From NCBI GenBank assembly GCA_001872985.1, contig MNYA01000049.1, forward strand, positions 1 to 6,166: a stretch of 6,166 nucleotides of DNA, in the 5' to 3' direction. This document shows positions 1 through 5,948 of the stretch, piece by piece (the first letter of the stretch is position 1; each line of letters begins with the position of its first letter). The stretch comes from a bacterium CG2_30_54_10 (GTDB taxonomy: Bacteria > Muiribacteriota > Ozemobacteria > Ozemobacterales > Ozemobacteraceae). The notes under the pieces were generated by a model. It was not told the DNA's origin. It was given only the letters and a program-made list of their open reading frames with translations, and made no database searches. The translations under genes were made by a program, and so were the position numbers.

Positions 1-1557
1 GCTGACCTCGGGAAGATCGAGGCCTTCCCGGAGGAGGTTAATTCCGACAAGGACGGAGAATACCCCCATCCTAAGGTCGCGAAGGATCTCTATCCGCTCG
101 ATTGTGTCGATCTCATCGTGCAGGTACCGGGCTGGAATATCCATCTGGTTCAGGTATGCGGCCAATTCCTGAGTCATCCGCTTGGTCAGGGTGGTGACCA
201 GGACGCGCTCCCCTCTTTCCATGCGTTCGCGAATTCGTGAAATCAGATGATCGATCTGGCCTGGGGTCGGAACCACGGAAATTCTAGGATCCAAAAGGCC
301 GGTCGGACGGATCATCTGTTCGACGATGCCGGCGCCCGAGTGTTCGAGTTCCCAGGGGCCGGGAGTAGCTGAAACGAAGAGCAGAGGCCGCTTTCGTGCC
401 AGGAACTCCTCAAAGGTCAGAGGCCGGTTGTCCAGGGCCGAAGGCAGTCTGAAGCCGTAATCCACGAGCGTTTGCTTCCGGCTTCGGTCGCCCAGGCTCA
501 TTCCCTTCAATTGCGGAAGGGTCATGTGCGATTCGTCCAGGATAATCAGGCAGTCCTTAGGAAGGTAATCGATCAGGGTGTCGGGGGCTTCGCCTGCCTT
601 GCGTCCTGCAAGATGCCTCGAATAGTTTTCGATGCCTTTGCATGAACCTGTTTCCCTGATCATTTCAAGGTCATACCGGGTCCGCTCGGAAATCCGCTGC
701 GCTTCGATAAGCTTTTTGTTGTCCTCGAAATACTTCACCCGTTCGGTCATCTCTGATTCGATCAATGAAAGCGCGGTTTCGCGTTTATCTTTTGGAGTCA
801 CATAATGCTGAGCGGGAAAGATGTCTACCGCTTCGAGGCTCGCGATCATCTCGCCAGTGAGCGGATCGAACCTTTCAATTCGTTCGATCTCATCACCGAA
901 GTATTTGACCCTGATAGCCTGTTCGCTCGATGCGGGGAAAATATCAACCGTTTCGCCGCGGGCTCTGAATCGCGACCGGTGAAAATCCATGTCGTTTCTG
1001 GAATACTGGATCTCGGTAAGCTCACGCACCAGTTTCTGGCGTGGCAAGATGCTTCCCAGTTTCAACGAGATCTTCATTCCGGCATAATCATTCGGGGAAC
1101 CCAACCCGTAAATGCAACTAACGGATGCAACGATCAGGACGTCGCGCCGCGTAAACAGTGAGGACGTCGCTGAATGACGGAACCGGTCTATCTCTTGATT
1201 GATATCCGAATCTTTTTCGATATACTGGTCGCTGCCCGGAAGGTAGGCTTCAGGTTGGTAATAATCGTAATAACTTACGAAATACTCCACCGAGTTTGCC
1301 GGGAAGAAATCCTTGAACTCGCTGTATAGCTGGGCTGCAAGGGTCTTGTTGTGGGTAATTACCAGAACGGGTTTGTTCATCCGCGCAACGATGTTGGCCA
1401 TCGTGAATGTCTTGCCGGAGCCGGTGACCCCAAGAAGGGTGTTGAACCTTTCTCCCTGGTTTAGCCAGCCCACCAGCTTTTCAACTGCCTGGGGCTGATC
1501 GCCCCTCATCTGGAACGGGCTTCTCAGGTCGAAACTATCGCCTTGCTTCTCGGTCAT
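1..1557 (-). CDS. uvrB: UvrB, excinuclease ABC subunit B (5' part, C-terminus outside window)
   Basis: UvrB is the damage-verifying DNA helicase-like subunit of nucleotide excision repair. It is loaded by UvrA, opens the duplex at the lesion and recruits UvrC; it acts in the cytoplasm. The 519 codons visible are full-length up to the window edge. Walker A is GVTGSGKT at residues 43-50. The Tyr-rich beta-hairpin that inserts between the strands begins [13 protein letters not shown] at about 95 and runs to about 121. The DESH Walker B box is at 341-344, followed by [20 protein letters not shown] and VSATPG. A helicase-type segment ending [15 protein letters not shown] is at 505-519. Roughly 150 residues, including the last helicase motif and the C-terminal UVR domain, should lie beyond position 1. 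The start at 1557 gives [11 protein letters not shown]. No Shine-Dalgarno sequence precedes it, and the divergent aminopeptidase gene starts 22 bp away. No frameshift is seen. Confidence 0.98.
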   Translation of the reverse strand, partial: MTEKQGDSFDLRSPFQMRGDQPQAVEKLVGWLNQGERFNTLLGVTGSGKTFTMANIVARMNKPVLVITHNKTLAAQLYSEFKDFFPANSVEYFVSYYDYYQPEAYLPGSDQYIEKDSDINQEIDRFRHSATSSLFTRRDVLIVASVSCIYGLGSPNDYAGMKISLKLGSILPRQKLVRELTEIQYSRNDMDFHRSRFRARGETVDIFPASSEQAIRVKYFGDEIERIERFDPLTGEMIASLEAVDIFPAQHYVTPKDKRETALSLIESEMTERVKYFEDNKKLIEAQRISERTRYDLEMIRETGSCKGIENYSRHLAGRKAGEAPDTLIDYLPKDCLIILDESHMTLPQLKGMSLGDRSRKQTLVDYGFRLPSALDNRPLTFEEFLARKRPLLFVSATPGPWELEHSGAGIVEQMIRPTGLLDPRISVVPTPGQIDHLISRIRERMERGERVLVTTLTKRMTQELAAYLNQMDIPARYLHDEIDTIERIEILRDLRMGVFSVLVGINLLREGLDLPEVS

Positions 1558-1572
1558 GAGGGTGAGTATAAT
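1543..1572 (+). promoter_or_regulatory. Predicted sigma-70 promoter of the D-aminopeptidase gene, leaderless geometry
   Basis: TTGCTT at 1543-1548 (3 of 6 matches to the -35 consensus), an 18-bp spacer and a perfect TATAAT at 1567-1572. The next 7 nt lead directly to the ATG at 1580, so initiation at the usual distance would begin at or beside the A of the start codon. The -35 box lies inside the first codons of uvrB on the other strand. This is a prediction from sequence only. Confidence 0.55.
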
Positions 1573-1590
1573 ACACAAAATGAAATTATA
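1565..1590 (-). promoter_or_regulatory. Candidate uvrB -10 elements (divergent, overlapping)
   Basis: On the minus strand TATACT occupies 1570-1565 and ends exactly 7 nt before the uvrB ATG at 1557. A perfect TATAAT occupies 1590-1585, inside the first codons of the divergent gene, and would give a leader of about 20 nt. I found no good -35 for either, so the choice is open. I also saw no obvious SOS (LexA) operator here. Confidence 0.3.
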
Positions 1591-2398
1591 CATCGTCGCC
1601 GACATGGAAGGGGTCGCCGGGGTCGTTTCCTCAGATGAAATAGGAGGCCCTCCGACCTGGGATTTCGAACAAGCCCGCCGTCAGTTCACCAGCGAGGTTG
1701 TGGCTGTCTGTCAGGGCGCTCTCGAAGCCGGAGTCGAGGAGGTCTACGTCAACGACTTCCATGGTAACGGTCGCAATCTGATGTACGACCAGCTTCCTTC
1801 CCAGACAATGATCATTCGTGGCGGGTTCCGAAGGACAAGCGGGTTCGACCTGCTCGACCGGTCCTTCGGCGGGCTCGTTCTGCTCGGGGCGCATGCCCGC
1901 TCAGGATCGGCAATCGGCCTTATTCCCCACACGTATTCGAACAAGCTCCAGTTCGAGATTTTCGGCCAGCCGGTCGGTGAATTCGATCTTCTGGCACTCA
2001 TTGCCGGGGAAATGAAGGTTCCGACCATCCTGATATCCGGAGATGATAAGACCGTCGAACAGGCTTCCACCAACCTTCCATCCACAATCGGGGTGGTAAC
2101 CAAGTGGGCACTGGGCACCAGGGGGGCAATGTGCATTCATCCCGGGCAGGTGCTCGTTCTGCTGAAAGAAGAGATCGCACGCGCAGTGAAGAATGTCGCA
2201 AGTATCGAGCCCCCCGCGATCACCCCTCCCATCAACCTTACTATCAAGCCGACAGATCTTTCTATCGGAGAAAACCTCAATTGGATTCCCAGACTGAAAG
2301 CCCTCCCGAACGGAAGTTTCGAGTTCGTCGGCGAGAGCATGGTGGAAATCGCCAACATGATCTATGGGGTGACACTTCTTACTTCCGCCAAAGCCTGA
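1580..2398 (+). CDS. M55-family D-aminopeptidase (DppA-like)
   Basis: The product is a 272-residue zinc peptidase resembling Bacillus subtilis DppA, the founder of family M55, which removes N-terminal D-amino acids such as D-Ala from short peptides. The family hallmarks stand in order: metal ligands in ADMEG (D8, E10), H61 in NDFHG, H105 in GAHAR, the presumed catalytic H117 in PHTYSN, and E134 in GEFD. These match DppA D8, E10, H60, H104, H115 and E133 almost position for position. Length is normal for the family and there is no signal peptide, so the protein is probably cytoplasmic. The exact substrate cannot be read from sequence; family members outside Bacillus are mostly uncharacterised. 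The ATG at 1580 is preferred over 1556 because [11 protein letters not shown] aligns with the family N-terminus and the promoter lies between the two. No dipeptide transporter genes follow, unlike the dpp operon. Confidence 0.92.
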   Translation: MKLYIVADMEGVAGVVSSDEIGGPPTWDFEQARRQFTSEVVAVCQGALEAGVEEVYVNDFHGNGRNLMYDQLPSQTMIIRGGFRRTSGFDLLDRSFGGLVLLGAHARSGSAIGLIPHTYSNKLQFEIFGQPVGEFDLLALIAGEMKVPTILISGDDKTVEQASTNLPSTIGVVTKWALGTRGAMCIHPGQVLVLLKEEIARAVKNVASIEPPAITPPINLTIKPTDLSIGENLNWIPRLKALPNGSFEFVGESMVEIANMIYGVTLLTSAKA

Positions 2399-2423
2399 TC
2401 TGAACGAAACCTGCTTTGAATAA

Positions 2424-2450
2424 AAAATCGCATATTAATTTTGCGATTTT
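2424..2450. terminator. Likely bidirectional intrinsic terminator between convergent genes
   Basis: AAAATCGCA (2424-2432) and TGCGATTTT (2442-2450) form a perfect 9-bp stem with a 9-nt AT-rich loop, 26 bp after the aminopeptidase stop. Read from the left, the stem ends in TTTT followed by ATCAGTTT. Read from the right, it ends in six T (complement of A2422-2427). The stem is short in GC, so strength is uncertain. It is the only terminator-like structure near the convergent 3' ends. Confidence 0.5.
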
Positions 2451-2466
2451 ATCAGTTTGGTTTTCG

Positions 2467-2622
2467 GTATCTGCTCAAAAAGAAGGGGCATTAGCTGATT
2501 CTCAACATAAAGCGAGATTCCTCACATTCGTTCGGAATGACAAACGATGCTGTCATTTCGACCGCAGGGAGAAATCTCTTGGCCACGAATCATTGAGTTT
2601 CCCCGAATTATTGAGGAGATAC
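2467..2622 (-). mobile_element. MITE-like element B, 156 bp, IS66-like termini, degenerate 8-bp duplication
   Basis: The two 22-nt ends (2467-2488 and, on the complement, 2622-2601) are inverted repeats with 17 of 22 identities: both begin GTATCT and share CTCAA, AA and GGGG. The bases just outside are GGTTTTCG (2459-2466) and GATTTCCG (2623-2630), 6 of 8 identical, consistent with an aged 8-bp target duplication. The complement-strand right end matches the left end of the element at 5949-6060 at 20 of 22 positions, and the left end matches that element's right end at 17 of 22. It is therefore the same family in opposite orientation, hence the minus strand here. The interior carries a long hairpin (2514-2578) and no transposase, so it is non-autonomous. 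Eight-bp duplications and GTAA-like tips suggest mobilisation by an IS66-type transposase. The GTAT tip is a deviation, and the family assignment is inference. Confidence 0.75.
2514..2578. repeat. Long palindromic repeat (cargo hairpin of element B)
   Basis: The left arm at 2514-2542 starts GAGATTCCTCAC and ends CGGAATGACA. The right arm at 2551-2578 starts TGTCATTTCGACCG and ends GAGAAATCTC. The complement of the right arm aligns with the left arm over 28-29 bp with a few mismatches and a one-base bulge; the loop is the 8 nt AACGATGC. Translated in one frame the right arm reads CHFDRREKSL, a string I recall from many spurious hypothetical proteins, which suggests a widely dispersed repeat. 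That recollection was not checked here. Confidence 0.8.
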
Positions 2623-2662
2623 GATTTCCGCTTGCAGCAGGCTTTTCCCCCAAACCCTGCTT

Positions 2663-2701
2663 CCCACTCCATGCTACCCGCTTCCTACTCCCTACTCCCT
2701 A
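2663..2701. repeat. Pyrimidine-rich tract with TACTCCC heptamers; G-rich on the minus strand
   Basis: Two exact TACTCCC units (2686-2692, 2693-2699) follow degenerate ACTCC and CTACCC blocks. On the minus strand this gives four GGG runs (2699-2697, 2692-2690, 2679-2677, 2665-2663) with loops of 4, 10 and 11 nt, a loose G-quadruplex pattern. The first GGG run begins at the last base of the sigma-54 activator stop codon, so the tract lies in that gene's immediate 3' untranslated region. Function unknown. Confidence 0.5.
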
Positions 2702-4144
2702 ACTTTTCTCGACTCCCAGAAGCTTCATCTTTCGTTGAAGAGTGCGGCGCGAGATATCGAGCATCCGCGCGGTAAGAGAAACATTCTGATTGTTGTTGTC
2801 GAGCGCCCGTCTGAGGATTTCTCTTTCGGCGCTCATGAGCTGCTCATCGAGGCTTCCGCTTCCGATTCCTCCTTCTCCGACCGAGTGAGCTTGGCGCGTT
2901 TCGAGAAAATGGGACGGAAGATGGCTGGGAAGGACAACCCGGTCGGCGAAGACCACCGCGCGTTTGAGGACATTTTCGAGCTCGCGGATATTACCGGGCC
3001 AGTTGTAGCCGAAAAGAAGTTGTTTGGCGTTTTGATCGAGCGTGGGAACGGGTTTGTGGTTTTCTCGGGCGAATTTGTCGAGAAAATGGTCGACCAGGAG
3101 CGGAAGATCGCCCTGCCTCTCACGAAGCGGAGGGAGCGTGATCGTCATCTCGTTGACCCTGTAATAAAGATCGTGTCGGAAGATGCCTTCCCTGACTAGG
3201 GTTGCCAGATCACGATTGGTCGCGGCAATGACGCGGATGTCGACGTCAATAGGCTTGATGCCTCCGACGCGACGGATCTTGTGTTCCTGCAACACTCTCA
3301 GCAGCTTGACTTGGAAGTTCAATGAGGTTTCTGAAATCTCGTCGAGGAAAATGGTTCCACGGTTCGCGATCTCGAAAAACCCGCTCTTCTGGCCAATTGC
3401 GCCTGTGAATGCACCCTTTTCGTGGCCGAACAGTTCGCTTTCAATTATTGAATCCGGCAACGCACCGCAATTCACCGGAATGAAGTTTTGCTGAGATCTC
3501 GTGGAACGCGCATGAATGGCGTGCGCAACAAGCTCCTTGCCGGTGCCGCTTTCGCCCTGGATGAGCACCGAGAGGTTGCTTCCGCTGATCTTCTCGATGC
3601 ACCCGAACATGGACTGCATCTTGTCTGACTGACCTATGATCCCCATGAAAAGCGGCCCGGCTGAGCTCGAACAAGGTGAGACATTTTTTCCGCCGGCTAC
3701 CTCGAAAACATTGATCGGGGAAAACTCGAAAATGACTTTATTTGAAATCTTCTGGATCCAGTGGGGGAGGATGGAAGCAAGATCCCGGATCTCGGCTTCG
3801 CGCAACCCGAGACGGGCTCCTTCTTTCCGGATGAAGGCGGTGACTTTCTCAGGGGACATTTCGAGAAGGGATTCGATGTTTATTTCCATCAGACGGTTGA
3901 GAAGGTTGAGATAACCAAGATACTTTTCTTGCGTCTCTTCGCCTGCCGCATCTCCGATGCCGATGTCGCGAAGGACCTGCGCTCGCATTGAGGGGGGCAT
4001 CGCCATGGAGAAGTTGACTTCTTGCTTTTTACGAACTCCGCTTTTCCATTGTTCGAAAAGCCGGTCGAGATCTGGTACTTCCCGGGGGGAGATCTCCGAG
4101 AAGAACTGGGTGGCGATATCCTTGAGCCGCCTGAGACCTTCCAT
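2699..4144 (-). CDS. Sigma-54-dependent transcriptional activator (NtrC-type AAA+ enhancer-binding protein) with an unrecognised N-terminal domain
   Basis: This 481-residue protein binds DNA upstream of sigma-54 promoters and uses ATP hydrolysis to open the polymerase complex. Residues 1 to about 165 form a mostly helical region that I do not recognise; it shows no clear receiver, GAF or PAS signature. The AAA+ domain follows: Walker A GESGTGKE (197-204), the sigma-54-contacting loop GAFTGA (244-249), Walker B with D268-E269, sensor I VIAATNRDL (305-313), arginine-finger candidates R323 and R329 in FRHDLYYRVN, and sensor II WPGNIREL (382-389). The C-terminus is a Fis-type helix-turn-helix, NVSLTARMLDISRRTLQRKM (454-473). 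All catalytic residues are present, so it should be active. The start at 4144 is 5 bp after the stop of the TPR gene, implying one transcript and translational coupling; the Shine-Dalgarno match is weak. With no receiver domain, control presumably comes through the N-terminal domain or a partner, perhaps the co-encoded TPR protein (inference). Confidence 0.95.
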   Translation of the reverse strand: MEGLRRLKDIATQFFSEISPREVPDLDRLFEQWKSGVRKKQEVNFSMAMPPSMRAQVLRDIGIGDAAGEETQEKYLGYLNLLNRLMEINIESLLEMSPEKVTAFIRKEGARLGLREAEIRDLASILPHWIQKISNKVIFEFSPINVFEVAGGKNVSPCSSSAGPLFMGIIGQSDKMQSMFGCIEKISGSNLSVLIQGESGTGKELVAHAIHARSTRSQQNFIPVNCGALPDSIIESELFGHEKGAFTGAIGQKSGFFEIANRGTIFLDEISETSLNFQVKLLRVLQEHKIRRVGGIKPIDVDIRVIAATNRDLATLVREGIFRHDLYYRVNEMTITLPPLRERQGDLPLLVDHFLDKFARENHKPVPTLDQNAKQLLFGYNWPGNIRELENVLKRAVVFADRVVLPSHLPSHFLETRQAHSVGEGGIGSGSLDEQLMSAEREILRRALDNNNQNVSLTARMLDISRRTLQRKMKLLGVEKS

Positions 4145-4149
4145 TCAGG

Positions 4150-4941
4150 TCACTCGCCCACCTTTCCGCGGTTCTCCATTTTTTTGGGGGCAGCCAGAAG
4201 ATCGGGTGCAACTGCCCGTTTCAAACCACGTAGAAAATGGATCGAGGTTTTGTCGCCCGGCTTGGCCTTCAGGGCTTCAAGATAGGCATCTCCCGCCGCT
4301 TGGTACTCTTTGGCCTCGTTGTGGATTCGGCCAACCCATTGCCAGGCGTCAGCGTTCATGGGGTTCATCCGTGTGGCTTCCTGGAACTTTTCCAGGGCTG
4401 CGGCTTTATTTCCCTGGGCAAAGAACAGATAACCCCACTTCCTAAGAGCTTCAGAACAGAACACCTGGATCGCGGCTTTTTTCGGGGTGTCGGGGAATTC
4501 CTTCAAGTAGTCTTTCCAGGCATGCACTTCCTGGGCAGTGGATCCCATCTGCCGTAGAATTTTCGCTTTTCTGAAAAGATAGGTTCTCTTGTTCGCCGGA
4601 TCACTCTTGACCAGGAAATCCAGCTTGCCGCGCTCCCGGTCTAGCTGCGCCATATCACTTTGGCCTAGTTTCAGGTCTTCTCTGACACCAGAAGCTATGG
4701 TTGAAAGGACTCTCATCTGCGCCAGAGGCTCGAAACAGGTCTGGCAATAATCGGCGCTTACCGGGTTTTGATTTCCGCAGGCAAAGCATTGATTGAGAAC
4801 CCGATTGCACTTTTTGCAGGCCAGGTCGGTGAGCTTGGCCACCGTTCCGCAGTCGGGACATGCATTTTTCAACGCAATAGCGGTACCGGCGATCGTGATA
4901 AGGAAACACAGCGTAAATAAAAAAGCGGTTCGTTTGTTCAT
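4150..4941 (-). CDS. Exported or membrane-anchored double zinc-ribbon and TPR-repeat protein
   Basis: The product has 263 residues and a layered architecture. Residues 1-23 are a basic start (K3, R4) plus a hydrophobic segment ending GTAIA, a plausible Sec signal peptide or N-terminal anchor. Two adjacent zinc ribbons follow with identical spacing: C28-x2-C31-x10-C42-x2-C45 and C52-x2-C55-x10-C66-x2-C69, a 24-residue internal repeat of the DZANK type. After a charged linker, about three TPR-like helical hairpins cover roughly 117-150, 162-195 and 196-229, the clearest being NKAAALEKFQEATRMNPMNADAW. TPRs usually bind other proteins. The start at 4941 is chosen for its ribosome site (GAGG, 6 nt spacing) and because it begins the signal segment; an upstream in-frame start at 4980 would bury that segment. 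It is the first gene of an operon with the sigma-54 activator, which suggests a sensing, scaffold or partner role. No enzymatic motif is seen and no specific function can be named. Confidence 0.85.
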   Translation of the reverse strand: MNKRTAFLFTLCFLITIAGTAIALKNACPDCGTVAKLTDLACKKCNRVLNQCFACGNQNPVSADYCQTCFEPLAQMRVLSTIASGVREDLKLGQSDMAQLDRERGKLDFLVKSDPANKRTYLFRKAKILRQMGSTAQEVHAWKDYLKEFPDTPKKAAIQVFCSEALRKWGYLFFAQGNKAAALEKFQEATRMNPMNADAWQWVGRIHNEAKEYQAAGDAYLEALKAKPGDKTSIHFLRGLKRAVAPDLLAAPKKMENRGKVGE

Positions 4942-4943
4942 TT

Positions 4944-4951
4944 CTTTCCTC
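4944..4951 (-). promoter_or_regulatory. Ribosome binding site that sets the TPR gene start
   Basis: GAGGAAAG on the minus strand, with the GAGG core 6 nt from the ATG at 4941. This is the strongest Shine-Dalgarno sequence in the window and favours 4941 over the longer reading. Confidence 0.75.
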
Positions 4952-4979
4952 GCATGCTGGGTTGTGAAACGCAGAACCA

Positions 4980-5008
4980 ATCTTAGGCTAGGAAAAGCAG
5001 GCTGTCAA
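4980..5008 (-). promoter_or_regulatory. Predicted sigma-70 promoter of the TPR / sigma-54 activator operon
   Basis: On the minus strand a perfect TTGACA (5008-5003), a 17-bp spacer and TAAGAT (4985-4980, 4 of 6) would start transcription near 4973, leaving a leader of about 32 nt with the good ribosome site. The -35 box contains the TGA stop codon (5007-5005) of the preceding GNAT gene. The operon can thus be transcribed independently of that gene, although read-through is also possible because no terminator is seen between them. Confidence 0.65.
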
Positions 5009-5853
5009 CCGAGGTTCGGAGCGAACAAATCCCATAGCGTAAGATTGGAGGTGGGCGCCAGATTGGCCAACTGGGCCGCTTTTTGACTGAGAAGAATCTT
5101 TCGGGGTTGCAGGCTTCCGATTGCTCCCAACAAGGGAACGATTGCATCTTTGTCCGCCTCACTCCGTTCTTTGCGGAAAACGTACCATTCCCGGCCGTCG
5201 AAACAAGCGGTGTACACGCGGTCATGAACCTTTATTCGATGCAGGGTCGGAGGAGAAAAGCTGAACACCTTGTAAGAAGCGGCAAGAAAAGCCCGAACCA
5301 GAACGAAACGCGGCGGAATCGGCGGTCCCAGGAATGTCAGGAATGTTTCCTTTTCTAGCTCTTCGAGCGAAGCCCGAATCGTGGTGATTTCCGAACCATG
5401 CTTGGGATCGGCATCTCCCGACTGAACCCATGAATAGAACCGGTCTCGTTTCATGCCCACCGACTCGAGATCGGCAAGAACCTCGTCGGTGTCGGCAAAA
5501 AAAAGGAGACCCCCGTAGTTTCGCTTCCTGGCAGCTTCGAGAAGCCCCGAATACAGTTTCCGAACGATCTTCGGATGCCGGTAATCGGGATGTACCCGCC
5601 ACTTTACGACACAGCCCGACGATTCCGGCCCGGGAATCAGATCCGCGTATCCCAAAATCGTGCGTTGAAATGCAATTACCCATGATGAGCCAGGAGTCCG
5701 GGAAACAATCTTGTTATGCATTCTGCATGTGTCGGAGTCATCCAACCATTCACCCTCGAGGAGCTCCCGGCACCGCTGCATGTCGACGACGGACTCGGGA
5801 TCTTCCTCGTATGAGAATGGCCGGAAATCGACCCTTCGAAACAATTCGTTCAT
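5005..5853 (-). CDS. GNAT-like N-acetyltransferase family protein with an unassigned C-terminal half
   Basis: This is a 282-residue protein. Residues about 55-140 resemble a GNAT fold: a beta-strand pair (SSWVIAFQRTILGYADLIPG), then the motif-A-like stretch VVKWRVHPDYRHPKIVRKLYSGLLEAARKR at about 82-111, then a strand LLFFAD, and a helix-loop VLADLESVGMKRDRFY typical of motif B. The pyrophosphate-binding loop, normally (Q/R)-x-x-G-x-(G/A), reads RHPKIV here, lacking both small residues. Acetyl-CoA binding may therefore be altered or lost. Residues about 150-282 match nothing I recognise and might be a second, diverged GNAT-like or accessory domain. The ATG at 5853 has GAGG 9 nt upstream and is preferred to the TTG at 5868. 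The substrate is unknown. It shares strand with the TPR operon downstream (63 bp between stop and next ATG) but is probably a separate transcription unit. Confidence 0.7.
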   Translation of the reverse strand: MNELFRRVDFRPFSYEEDPESVVDMQRCRELLEGEWLDDSDTCRMHNKIVSRTPGSSWVIAFQRTILGYADLIPGPESSGCVVKWRVHPDYRHPKIVRKLYSGLLEAARKRNYGGLLFFADTDEVLADLESVGMKRDRFYSWVQSGDADPKHGSEITTIRASLEELEKETFLTFLGPPIPPRFVLVRAFLAASYKVFSFSPPTLHRIKVHDRVYTACFDGREWYVFRKERSEADKDAIVPLLGAIGSLQPRKILLSQKAAQLANLAPTSNLTLWDLFAPNLG

Positions 5854-5862
5854 CGCATCGAA

Positions 5863-5866
5863 CCTC
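5863..5866 (-). promoter_or_regulatory. Ribosome binding site of the GNAT-like gene
   Basis: GAGG on the minus strand, 9 nt before the ATG at 5853. It lies inside the codons of the alternative TTG start at 5868 and so argues for the shorter protein. Confidence 0.55.
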
Positions 5867-5870
5867 AATT

Positions 5871-5900
5871 AGATAACCGTAGATCGTATGGTCAAGTCAA
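5871..5900 (-). promoter_or_regulatory. Weak candidate promoter of the GNAT-like gene
   Basis: On the minus strand TTGACT (5900-5895), an 18-bp spacer and TTATCT (5876-5871). The predicted start near 5864 would fall within the GAGG ribosome site, which is awkward. An alternative -10, TACGAT (5888-5883), would leave a 23-nt leader but has no good -35. Reported with low confidence. Confidence 0.3.
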
Positions 5901-5940
5901 GAAAAAAAAGGTTTTTCTGGATTTTGGATACTTTTAGGAA

Positions 5941-5948
5941 AGGGCCAG
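5941..5948 (+). repeat. Left copy of 8-bp target-site duplication of element A
   Basis: AGGGCCAG directly abuts the left inverted repeat at 5949. The identical octamer abuts the right inverted repeat at 6061-6068. Confidence 0.85.

Noticed and set aside
1556..1579. Alternative upstream ATG for the D-aminopeptidase (adds MRVSIIHK)
   Set aside because: The extra residues precede the conserved family N-terminus, the start would overlap the uvrB start codon, and the TATAAT box lies inside the extension.
1992..2004. TGGCACTCATTGC, resembling a sigma-54 promoter
   Set aside because: It lies inside the aminopeptidase coding region and the GG and GC dinucleotides are 8 nt apart instead of 10.
2636..2661. 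AGCAGG...CCTGCT hairpin downstream of the sigma-54 activator
   Set aside because: Only a 6-bp stem with a 14-nt loop and no T-run on the minus strand; not a convincing terminator.
2416..2775. Open reading frame of 119 codons on the plus strand
   Set aside because: It runs through the terminator hairpin, element B and into the antisense of the sigma-54 activator; its composition follows the repeat, not a protein.
4900..4941. Lipoprotein signal in the TPR protein (Cys at residue 12)
   Set aside because: The residues before Cys12 (LFTL) lack the small residue needed at -1 of a lipobox, and the hydrophobic segment continues past it.
4942..4980. Longer reading of the TPR gene starting at 4980
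   Set aside because: It would place 13 residues before the signal segment, has no ribosome site, and starts inside the predicted -10 box; the ATG at 4941 has a good GAGG.
5854..5868. TTG start at 5868 for the GNAT-like gene
   Set aside because: The ribosome site GAGG lies within this extension and serves the ATG at 5853.
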